NCBI RefSeq assembly: GCF_029525575.1
Contig: NZ_JAPDIA010000008.1
Span: 434,001-498,000, forward strand
Direction of reading: 5' to 3'
DNA: 64,000 nt
DNA from: Cohnella rhizosphaerae
Lineage (GTDB): Bacteria; Bacillota; Bacilli; Paenibacillales; Paenibacillaceae
The notes beneath the pieces are model-generated. The model was not told the origin of the DNA. It did no database searches and worked only from the letters and a program-made list of their open reading frames with translations. Each line of letters begins with the position of its first letter. Position 1 is the stretch's first letter. Below are positions 18,901 to 26,413 of the stretch, one piece after another. The translations under genes and the position numbers were made by a program.

Positions 18901-20608
18901 AACGCTGTCGGCGGAAACGGATTATACTTTGACCGGCAATACGGTGACGATTCGCTCCTCTTATCTGGCGACGCTGCCGTCCGGGGCGACTACGCTTACT
19001 TTCGGCTTTAAAGGGGATGCGTTCAGCGACATTCACTATACGGCAAAAAACGAAGATTTCTACAGCTATACGTTTAAAGGAACGGGCTTTGCGCTACGCA
19101 TGCCTACCGGTCCGTCTCAGGGCGAATTCGAGGTGTACGTGGACGGCGTATCGCAAGGGACGGGCGATGCGGAAAGCGCCGATTTGAAGCTTCAGCAAAA
19201 CGTCTTCCAGTTGGACGGCTTGACGGACGGCACGCATACCGTTAAGGTCGTCAAAAAATCCGGCGACCTGCTGCTCGCGGACGGGATGGCTTATACGGTG
19301 GGCAGCGCGGACGTCGTGCCGCAAAATCCGTCCGGTCCCGTCACGCAGACGCCTGCGCCTGAAAAGGTTCAAGGCAGCGTAGGAGGCGCTTCCGGCAGCG
19401 GCGCCATCTCCGTAGACGTCAGCCGTACGACGCTAGGCGACGGCACGAAGCGGGACGAATTGACGCTCTCGGGCGCGTCCGTCAAGGATGCGATCGCCAA
19501 GCAGGCGGCTTCGGGCGCCGCGTCGATCGCGCTCGTCATTCCAGATGCGAATGACGAAGTGTCCGAGACCAAAGTGACGGTGCCGACCGACATCGCCAAG
19601 CAGCTCGCGGACGGCCGGCTTGACCTTAGTCTTGCGATCGGCGGCTCCAGGATCGTCGTACCGGCGGCATCGCTCGGCGCAGCCGGCGGGGATCTCGTCT
19701 TTACGACCAAGCCGCTGAAGAGCGCGGCCGATCGATCGGCCGCGCAGAGCCGCGCGAACGCGTCGAGCGTCGTCAAGGCCGCGTACGGCGGAGAAGCGGC
19801 CGTCATCGGGCGCCCGCTTGCGATCGATACGAACGTGCAAGGACGCAACGTCGACGTCGTGCTGCCGCTCGGCGAAGCCGCAAGCGCCGTCGCGAAGCAA
19901 CTGGGCGTCTTCGTTGAGCACAGCGACGGTTCCACCGAGCTGAAGCGCGGCGAGATCGTCGATCTGGGCACGGGGAAAGGCTTCAAAATTACCGTGAACA
20001 AGTTCAGCACCTTTACGCTGCTGAGGCTGGGCGATCATTCTTCCGCGTCTCATCAAGCTTATATTAAAGGCTTTGCGGACGGCACGTTCAGACCTGCTGC
20101 GGCGCTGACGCGGGCGCAAATCGCGACGATCGTGGCGAGACTGACCGCGGGTACGGACAGCGGAGGCAACGGCCAAGCGAAGTCTTACGCGGACGTATCC
20201 GCTAGCCATTGGGCCGCGGCAGACATTGCTGCCGTCGGCAAGCTCGGACTCATGAACGGCTACGCGGACGGCACGTTCCGTCCGGATCAGGCGGTCACGC
20301 GCGCCGAGATGGCGGCGCTGGCCGCGAAGCTCGCGCAGCCTTCCGGCACGCCGGGCGCCGGCTTCAAAGACACGGCCGGCAGCTGGGCCGAAGCGGCGAT
20401 CAAGCAGGCCCAAGGCGCTGGCTGGATCGCCGGCTACGCGGACGGCACTTTCCGTCCCGGCCAGGCGCTGACGCGCGCTGAGGCGGTGACGCTGCTGAAC
20501 CGCGTGCTGGGCCGCGTGCCCGCGCAATCGGGCGGCGTCTCCGTATGGTCCGACGTGCCCGCGGGACACTGGGCGCTGGCCGATCTGCTCGAAGCCGCGG
20601 CGGATTGA
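15935..20608 (+). CDS. Secreted GH27 alpha-galactosidase with repeated modules and SLH anchor
   Basis: This 1557-residue surface protein starts at TTG 15935, nine bases after AGGAG. A signal peptide (1-36) is followed by a GH27 catalytic domain (about 40-450): PYMGWSSYSMQ, YNYINIDAGWNGG, IDFVKFDSVTPGSG with the nucleophile Asp, and WRDAGPRTGWNDFDSLNVGNG with the acid/base region. Then come three ~120-residue modules with the core TFKGTGIDYITETEGAQGNV and a YLDG motif (about 526-649, 829-949 and a shorter 1029-1122). Ig-like X2 modules alternate with these (about 650-735, 736-828, 950-1028). A Ser/Thr/Ala-rich segment leads to three SLH repeats (about 1370-1557, each with YADGTFRP), which bind secondary cell-wall polymer. 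It should release alpha-galactose outside the cell. Confidence 0.9.
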   Translation: MHRIVKRRSLILLLVVALFAQLGLVAPGAKRAAAADKELAQKPYMGWSSYSMQVYDGPSGGWTSAAKIKQMSDAMHEKLQSHGYNYINIDAGWNGGMDEYARPIPSETLYPDGFQNVIDYVHANGQKIGIYLIPGLSPAAYEANLPIYGTESCHIRDITKQPVQYADYWNIGYKIDFKTNPECAQAYIDSIADLIGSWGIDFVKFDSVTPGSGHNDTTIDARDDVAAWSKALARHGIWFELSWALDHNYADVWKKYANGWRVNWDVESYDPKVGLTQWANIARLFPDAAIWWRDAGPRTGWNDFDSLNVGNGAMDGLTKDERQTAMTFWSVSAAPLYTGNDLTRLDSFGLQLLTNDEVIAVNQAGRPAHPVSTATSQQVWFANNGDGTYNVAVFNLGTKAESITVNWRDIGLSGPASVRDLWSHSELGTFEKGYTAESVDPHASRLFKVTAKSGTSFVNDDDTGFIYDGDWTRNGGKEVSAESQDLTVNVGTTAPGLTASAPQEDVSNVQDPATNAQALTAADHYYVLNDDDTDIQYQGNWNDSGDRGLGDYANDVHWTDGNGNSFQLTFKGTGIDYITETEGAQGNVDIYLDGALQGTADTHKDDGRSVQQTVYRIEGLDGEAHTLKGVKQSGGYALLDALKVRVDHLIDPAAASFDSELPADVQTALKVDARYLNSVTLNGSSLANPADYRVAGGTVTVKKEAFAGLAAGDATLAFAFAGGDSESKTVTISGQSSAISPKTASFDKKPANQSDVSTTLTLNGNSLVGIANGDKALTAGTDYSVAGTTVKIAKSYLATLPVGSAQLAFSFSGGAPQTLTINVTDTSGLRYVLVNNSDAGIAYSGSWNNNGGRPYGDYQGDVQFTENNGDSFTYVFSGTGIGIVTEMDNSQGDMDVYLDGQLVSTVDTRSAVRKGFQTVYSVSGLPNGQHTLKGVKKNGQFMLLDALRIEKPSLLGEEAVGFDPAQPADAAVTLLRDSGSLVDVRNGTKTLSAETDYTLTGNTVTIRSSYLATLPSGATTLTFGFKGDAFSDIHYTAKNEDFYSYTFKGTGFALRMPTGPSQGEFEVYVDGVSQGTGDAESADLKLQQNVFQLDGLTDGTHTVKVVKKSGDLLLADGMAYTVGSADVVPQNPSGPVTQTPAPEKVQGSVGGASGSGAISVDVSRTTLGDGTKRDELTLSGASVKDAIAKQAASGAASIALVIPDANDEVSETKVTVPTDIAKQLADGRLDLSLAIGGSRIVVPAASLGAAGGDLVFTTKPLKSAADRSAAQSRANASSVVKAAYGGEAAVIGRPLAIDTNVQGRNVDVVLPLGEAASAVAKQLGVFVEHSDGSTELKRGEIVDLGTGKGFKITVNKFSTFTLLRLGDHSSASHQAYIKGFADGTFRPAAALTRAQIATIVARLTAGTDSGGNGQAKSYADVSASHWAAADIAAVGKLGLMNGYADGTFRPDQAVTRAEMAALAAKLAQPSGTPGAGFKDTAGSWAEAAIKQAQGAGWIAGYADGTFRPGQALTRAEAVTLLNRVLGRVPAQSGGVSVWSDVPAGHWALADLLEAAAD

Positions 20609-20633
20609 TCCGTTGGCGGACTGACAAGCGCGG

Positions 20634-20656
20634 GACTCTTCTGAACCGGAAGAGTC
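20634..20656 (+). terminator. Hairpin after the GH27 gene
   Basis: GACTCTTC (20634-20641) pairs with GAAGAGTC (20649-20656) with a 7-base loop, 25 bases after the stop. The T tract is weak. Confidence 0.6.
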
Positions 20657-21250
20657 TCGCTATTTAAATGGATCGAAAATATATAATTGACATGTAACGC
20701 CCTTCGGCGCCTCTTGGTCCGGAATACGCCGATGTCCCGACAGGTAACGCTGTGCAGCGAATAACTCCCCATCTGGCATCGTCGCGCGAGGCGAGAAAGC
20801 GGATAGCGCTGGATAACGCAGGCTTCCAGCCGATTGTTAGGCGTCAAAGTAAGCGGAGATGGCAATGAGAATTGCGGGCGTAACCGAATGCAAGCCGAGC
20901 GAAAAATATCGGACTCAGATGGACGCTATTTCTTACAAATCGGTGCAATTGCGATCATTTTGGACTGGAGAGTCGTTAATTACCCAGATCAAGACTAAAA
21001 AAAGGTCTCCAATCCCGCAATAAGGGCTCCTCGCTCGGTCCGCGAGGGGGCCGCAAAGCACGATCGGAACAAAAATAAGGGCTCCTCAGTCCGTTCATCG
21101 CGCGCCATTGCGCAAACAAAGGTCGCACGAGTCTTTTCTAAAGGAGTGGATCGCATCGATCGCGCAGATGATCCGAAGCGATTGATGGAACGGGAACCGG
21201 CGGCGCCTATTATCGAACCGGCGGCTGCCGGAGAAAGGAAGAACAAGCCC
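20657..21250. other. Long intergenic region with a short direct repeat
   Basis: I find no convincing gene in these ~590 bases. AATAAGGGCTCCTC occurs twice (about 21019 and 21074, 55 bases apart), each followed by a similar CGxTCxGTxCxxCGCG stretch, suggesting a degenerate intergenic repeat. The promoter for the SDR-dehydratase-fucosidase genes should lie in the last 250 bases. A GAAAGGA ribosome site precedes the ATG at 21251. Confidence 0.4.
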
Positions 21251-22013
21251 ATGCTGCTAAACGACAAGGTTTGCCTCATCACAGGGGGCGCTTCGGGGAT
21301 CGGCGAGGTGACCGCCCGCCGCTTCGCCGCAGAAGGCGCGATCGTCGCGATCGTCGACATCGACGCCGAAGGCGGGCGCCGCGTCGCGGATGCGATCGCG
21401 GACGAAGGCGGGCGCGCAAGCGCCGTGCGCGCGGACGTCTCGTCGGAGGCGGATGTCGCAAGCGCCGCGGCGGAGATTTTGCGGACGTACGGCAGAATCG
21501 ACGTGCTGCTCAACAATGCGGCGACCATCCTTCCCAAGCCGCTAGAAGAAGTGAGCGAGGAAGAATGGACGCGCGTCATCGCCATCAACTTGAAGAGCGT
21601 GTACCTGACGATCAAGCATACGATTCCCGCGCTGCGCCGCTCGAAGGGGAATATCGTGAACATGGCTTCGCTGAACGGACTTGTCGGACAGAAGCAGAAC
21701 GCCGTCTATGCCTCCACGAAGGGGGGCGGTCATCGCGATGACGAAGGCGCTGGCGCTCGACTACGCGCCGGACGGCGTCCGCGTGAATTGCCTTTGCCCC
21801 GCCGGCGTCATGACGCCGCTGCTGGAGCAGTGGCGCCTTCGGCAGCCGGATCCCGAGGCGACGACCCGGCTGCTCGCAGACATGCATCCGCTCGGGCGCC
21901 CCGCTACGTCCGAGGAGATCGCCGACGCCGCTCTCTATCTGGCCTCGGAAGGCGCGCGGTTCATTACGGGCGTCGCGCTGCCCGTCGACGGCGGCGCCTC
22001 GCTCGGCTATTAA
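21251..22013 (+). CDS. SDR-family dehydrogenase, possibly in fucose oxidation (frameshift in G6)
   Basis: This is a classical short-chain dehydrogenase/reductase. The cofactor motif TGGASGIG (about residues 11-18), the NNAA motif, the catalytic Ser in NMASLNG and the YASTK catalytic pair are present. The frame breaks at G6 (21721-21726) directly after YASTK. With five G it continues GAVIAMTKALALDYAPDGVR and ends FITGVALPVDGGASLGY, 253 residues, normal for the family. It is the first gene of a tight cluster with an acid-sugar dehydratase (28 bases away) and a GH29 fucosidase. By context it may be an L-fucose dehydrogenase or a 2-keto-3-deoxy-L-fuconate dehydrogenase; sequence alone cannot decide. 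The shift is most likely a sequence error. Confidence 0.86.
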
Positions 22014-22041
22014 CGCACTTTTTACACTTAGGAGGATACCC

Positions 22042-23139
22042 ATGAAAATCACGAAAGCCGAAAGCTTTATTTTACACGTGCCGATCACGCCGCCCATCAC
22101 CGACGCCATCAACGTCGCGACGCACTGGGGCGTTACCGGCGTACGCATCGAGACGGACGAAGGCATCGTCGGCTACGGCTATACCGGGACGACCGCCAAG
22201 GGCGACGAGATGATCGCGGATACGATCGACCGCTACTATGCGCCCGCGCTGATCGGCAGGGACCCTTTTATGGTCAGGCGCATCTGGGACGATCTGCGCT
22301 TCGGGCCGATGCACTGGATCGGACGCGCGGGCATTACGCATATGGCGCTCGCGGCGGTGGACGTCGCCCTGTGGGACATCATGTCCAAGGCGGCGGGCAA
22401 GCCGCTCTGGCAGTATCTCGGCGGACACAAGCCGGACAAGATCAAGGCGTACAACACGAACGGCGGCTGGCTGAACTGGAGCAAGGAGCGGCTGATCGCC
22501 GACATGACCGCGATGCTGGAGCAGGGCTTCACGGCGGTGAAAATGAAGGTGGGCAAGCCGGACCCGCGCGAAGATTTCGACCGGGTGCAGGCCGTTCGCA
22601 AGGCGATCGGAGACGAGGCGGGGCTCATGATCGACGTCAACCAGCAGTGGAATATCACGACGGCGATGACATGGGGCAAAAAGCTGGAGCAGTTCGACCT
22701 GATCTGGCTCGAGGAGCCGCTTAATCCCGACGACATTCCGGGCCATCGCAAGCTGGCGGACGAATTGAACGTGCCGATCGCGCTCGGCGAGCATGTATAC
22801 AACAAATACGCGTTCCGCGATTACATCGCGCAGGGCGCCGTCGAGTATGTCCAGGTGGACGTGACGCGGGTCGCCGGCGTGACCGAGTGGCTGCAGGTGG
22901 CCGGCATGGCCGCCGCGTACGATCTGCCGGTTTGCCCGCACGTCGGCGATATGGGACAAATTCACCAGCATCTCGTCGCGGCGACGCCGAACGCGGTCAT
23001 GCTCGAATACATTCCGTGGATTCGCCATATTTTCGAAGAGCCGATCGAGGTGGCGAACGGATTTTACAAGCTGCCGGAGCTGCCCGGCGCGTCCACGACG
23101 ATTTTGCCGCGTTATTTTGAGGAGTATCGCGTTAAATAA
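22042..23139 (+). CDS. Enolase-superfamily acid-sugar dehydratase (mandelate racemase/MLE type)
   Basis: This 365-residue enzyme of the mandelate racemase subgroup abstracts a proton alpha to a carboxylate and usually dehydrates aldonates. The capping domain is residues 1-125. The barrel shows the KxK motif (FTAVKMKVGKPD), metal ligands in LMIDVNQQWN, WLEEPLNPDD and ALGEHVYNKYAF, and a later His in LPVCPHVGDMGQIHQH. The start ATG 22042 follows AGGAGG at 7-8 bases. It lies between an SDR dehydrogenase and an alpha-L-fucosidase, so L-fuconate is a reasonable substrate guess, but related enzymes act on rhamnonate, galactonate and arabinonate. It is shorter than the characterised ~440-residue L-fuconate dehydratases, so the substrate is open. 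Confidence 0.88.
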   Translation: MKITKAESFILHVPITPPITDAINVATHWGVTGVRIETDEGIVGYGYTGTTAKGDEMIADTIDRYYAPALIGRDPFMVRRIWDDLRFGPMHWIGRAGITHMALAAVDVALWDIMSKAAGKPLWQYLGGHKPDKIKAYNTNGGWLNWSKERLIADMTAMLEQGFTAVKMKVGKPDPREDFDRVQAVRKAIGDEAGLMIDVNQQWNITTAMTWGKKLEQFDLIWLEEPLNPDDIPGHRKLADELNVPIALGEHVYNKYAFRDYIAQGAVEYVQVDVTRVAGVTEWLQVAGMAAAYDLPVCPHVGDMGQIHQHLVAATPNAVMLEYIPWIRHIFEEPIEVANGFYKLPELPGASTTILPRYFEEYRVK

Positions 23140-23193
23140 ACGGCCGTGGAGCGCGGAATACCGCGAAACCGCATGGGGAGGAGCGTCTTGGGC

Positions 23194-24472
23194 ATGAGAG
23201 CGTCGCATCCGGAAGCGCAGTGGTTCGACGAAGCGAGATTCGGCCTGTTTATCCACTGGGGACCTTATTCTTTGAGGGAGATCGAAGCGTCGTGGCCGCT
23301 CTTGGACAAAAGCGACAAGGCGATCGGCGTGGAAGCCTACGAGGCGCTGGCGGACGAATTCAACCCGGCGCGCTACGATCCCAAGGCTTGGGCGCGCGCG
23401 GCGAAGGAAGCCGGGGCCAAGTACGTCGTGCTGACCGCCAAGCATCACGACGGATTTTGTCTGTTCGACACGAAGACGACGGATTACAATGCCGCCCGGC
23501 GAGGGCCGAAGCGCGACCTGATCGGGCCTTACGTCGAAGCGATGCGGGATGAGGGCCTCAAGGTCGGTCTCTACTTCACGACGATCGACTGGCACGATCC
23601 GGACTTCGCGACGATTCCGATCGCGTCCTGGCTTGCGTCTCCCAAACCGAACGTTTACGATCCGCTGCGCTGGTGGTCGTTTCATCAACGCTTCGTCGAG
23701 CAGCTGCGGGAGCTTCTGACGGGCTACGGGCGCATCGACCTGATCTGGTTCGATGTGCCGGGCTTCGGCGCGGACCGCTGGCGCAGCCACGAGGTGAAGC
23801 GGATGATGCTGAACCTCCAGCCGCATCTCGTCGTCAACGACCGGCTGCCCGACGCGGGCGATTACGAGACGCCGGAGCAATTCGTGCCGCTGCATCCGCC
23901 GGACGAGTGGTGGGAGACGTGTTTGACGATGAACGATCAATGGGCGTATCATTCGGATCCCGATACGTACAAGCCGCCCGTGGCGCTGCTCGATACGCTG
24001 CTCGAGGTCGCGACCAAGGGGGGCAATCTGCTTCTGAACGTGGGCCCGCGTCCGGACGGCACCTGGCCAGAGCCGGCGCTGGCGCGGCTGGAAGCGATCG
24101 GCGCTTGGCTGCGGCATTCCGGCGAGAGCGTTTACGGCACGCAAAGAACGCCGGCGCATTTTCCTCCGGCGTTCTACGGTCCGACGACCGTCAAATCGAA
24201 AACGGTTTATTTGCATGTCAGGGATATTCCGAGGTTCCCGCTCGAGCTTCGGGAGATGGGCGGCCGGGTTCGGAACGTGAGGCTGGTCAGAACGGGGGGA
24301 GCCGCTCAACTACCGGACGGAAGTCGTCAGCGGCTTCTCGGGCGGCGTCGACGGTCATCACAGCATCCAGCGCCTCTCGATCGACCTGCCGGAGGCGTTG
24401 CTGGACGAATGGAACACGGTCGTGGCGGTCGAATACGAGGAGCTTCCGGTCTGGCCCGGGAAACGCGCCTGA
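23194..24472 (+). CDS. GH29 alpha-L-fucosidase (frameshift in G6)
   Basis: This is a cytoplasmic glycoside hydrolase family 29 enzyme; no signal peptide is seen. Motifs: FGLFIHWGPYSLREIEASW (near the N-terminus), YVVLTAKHHDGFCLFDT (His-His substrate pocket), IDLIWFDVPGFG with the nucleophile Asp, and GGNLLLNVGPRPDGTWP. The frame breaks at G6 (24294-24299). With five G it continues EPLNYRTEVVSGFSGG and ends at TGA 24470-24472, for 425 residues. The start is ATG 23194 (or TTG 23188) after GGGGAGGAG. It closes the SDR-dehydratase-fucosidase cluster and should release L-fucose from imported oligosaccharides for the two upstream enzymes. The end converges with rqcH 31 bases away. Confidence 0.88.
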
Positions 24473-24503
24473 ACCGCCTGAAGGGCCGGTTCCCGCAAGC
24501 GGT

Positions 24504-26234
24504 TTACGCCTTTTTGACGACGCCGGCGAGCTCGCGAACGAGCGACTCGTCCGGCGTGATGAACAGCGTCTTTTGCCCTTCGTAGATGACGAACCCCGGT
24601 TTCGCGCCGCTCGGCTTGCGAACGAGGCGTATTTTCGTGTAATCGACCGGTACGAGACTCGATTCCTTGCCTTTGCTGTAGTACGCGGCCAGCATGGCGG
24701 CTTCCTTGAGCGTCTGCTCGCCGTAGTCGGCGGCGCGGATGAGCACGTGCGATCCGGGCATGTCCTTCGTATGCAGCCAGGTGTCGTTCGGCTGCCCGAG
24801 CCGGTTGGTCACATAATCGTTTTGCGTATTGTTTTTGCCTACGTAGATCGGCACGCCCTCGCTGGAAGTATAGCAGAGGATGGCGGGCCGGTCGTTTTTC
24901 TTTTTGCCCCGGTCGCCCTTGCGTCCGCCGCGCGCGCGAATGTAGCCCTGCTCCGTCAACTCCGCGCGGATCTCCTCGATGTCGGCCGGCGTCGCCGTGT
25001 CCAGCCCCTGCAGCACCGATTCGAGATAGGCGATTTCACGCCCGGTCTCCTCGATCTGTTCAGTGACGACGTCGCGGCTGTTTTTCATTTTTGTATACTT
25101 GCGGAAATAACGCTGGGCGTTCTCGTTGGGCGTCAGCAGCGGGTCCAGCTGCACGCGCACCGTCGGCTGATCTTCCTCGTAATAATCGGTCACCTCGACC
25201 TGCTTATCCCCTTTGCTCATGGCGTACAAATGCGCGGTCAGCAGCTCCCCGATCCGGCGATATTTGTCCGCGCCAGCCGCTTCCTCCAGCGTTTGGCGGA
25301 GCTTTTCGAGCTTTTTGACGTTTTTGGCCGTCTCGTTCTGCAGCAGGCGGGTCAGATCGACGGTCCGCTGACGGACGAGATCGCGCGCGGCCTTGTCGAT
25401 ATAGTACGTTTCGAGGCAAGCGTGCATCGAATCGCAGCCGCGAACTTCGCCCTGCGCATGCGTCAGCGGCAAAGCGTGAAACAGGGTGCGGCCTGACGGC
25501 TCTTCGACGATGGACGGCGCGTAGCGATGGGCCGCAGCGTCGGCCATCAGCGCGGCGAAGGCGGCGGGAATGTCGGCTTCGCGACCGCCGGCGCGGAAGA
25601 CGATCTCCTTGGCGAGCAGCGGGCTGAAGCCCGTGAAGGCTTCGACCAATGCGCCGGCGGGCGGCGACCCGGCCGACTCGGACAACGCGCGCTCGACGTC
25701 CGCCGCCGTCGCTTCGAGCGGATTGCGCTTGTCCTGAGCCGGCGGCGCCACATAACGGACGCCCGGCAGCACGACCCGATAGCTGCTGATGGCGGGCGTC
25801 ACGTGCCGGATGCTGTCGTGGACGATGCCGGTCGCCGGATCGAGCAGCACCAGGTTGCTGTGGCGGCCCATGATCTCCAGGACGAGCCGCTTGAGCGACA
25901 GGTCTCCGAGCTCGTCCCTGTGGCGGACGTCGATCTCGACGATCCGCTCGGCGCCGAGCTGGCGCACCGCTTCGATAATGCCGCCCTCGCAGTGCTTCCG
26001 CAGGAGCATGCAGAACATCGGCGGCTCCTGGGGATTGGCCCAGGGCTGCTCCGTATAATGAAGCCTCGGCATCGAAGGATGGGCGGACAGCAGCAGCTTG
26101 CGGCCGAAGCCCTGGCCGCGGATATGCAGAACGACCTCGTTTTCGGTCGGTTGATAGATTTTGGCGATGCGGGCGCCGACGATCTCTCCCAGCTCGTGGA
26201 CGAGCGCGCGCACGACGATGCCGTCGAGTGACAT
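24504..26234 (-). CDS. rqcH: RqcH (NFACT family) ribosome quality control factor
   Basis: This 576-residue protein is the bacterial NFACT protein RqcH/YloA, older name fibronectin-binding protein A. It binds stalled 50S-peptidyl-tRNA complexes and directs C-terminal alanine tailing. The NFACT-N domain begins MSLDGIVVRALVHELGEIVG. A central coiled coil spans about residues 280-430. The NFACT-R domain near 450-560 contains PAILCYTSSEGVPIYVGKNN and DTWLHTKDMPGSHVLIRAAD. In B. subtilis yloA lies beside yloB, the Ca2+ ATPase, and here the two are again neighbours but divergent, sharing a 179-base promoter region. Confidence 0.92.
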   Translation of the reverse strand: MSLDGIVVRALVHELGEIVGARIAKIYQPTENEVVLHIRGQGFGRKLLLSAHPSMPRLHYTEQPWANPQEPPMFCMLLRKHCEGGIIEAVRQLGAERIVEIDVRHRDELGDLSLKRLVLEIMGRHSNLVLLDPATGIVHDSIRHVTPAISSYRVVLPGVRYVAPPAQDKRNPLEATAADVERALSESAGSPPAGALVEAFTGFSPLLAKEIVFRAGGREADIPAAFAALMADAAAHRYAPSIVEEPSGRTLFHALPLTHAQGEVRGCDSMHACLETYYIDKAARDLVRQRTVDLTRLLQNETAKNVKKLEKLRQTLEEAAGADKYRRIGELLTAHLYAMSKGDKQVEVTDYYEEDQPTVRVQLDPLLTPNENAQRYFRKYTKMKNSRDVVTEQIEETGREIAYLESVLQGLDTATPADIEEIRAELTEQGYIRARGGRKGDRGKKKNDRPAILCYTSSEGVPIYVGKNNTQNDYVTNRLGQPNDTWLHTKDMPGSHVLIRAADYGEQTLKEAAMLAAYYSKGKESSLVPVDYTKIRLVRKPSGAKPGFVIYEGQKTLFITPDESLVRELAGVVKKA

Positions 26235-26413
26235 AAAGGCATGACTCCTGACCGATGCGAATTTCGGAATTTCCGTTCCTTTATGATGCCACAGATGGTC
26301 TCAAAGGGAAAGGCGCCGGACAAGGGGATATTTCCGGGCTTGGCCGAATAGACATAGGCTAGTAGGCTGTCCGGCTTCGTCCGGAGGGCGATATCCGGGA
26401 GGAGGAACCCGTC

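Noticed and set aside
22072-24309. 745-codon minus-strand frame opposite the dehydratase and GH29 genes
   Set aside because: It spans two real genes with catalytic motifs on the plus strand and has no recognisable domain.
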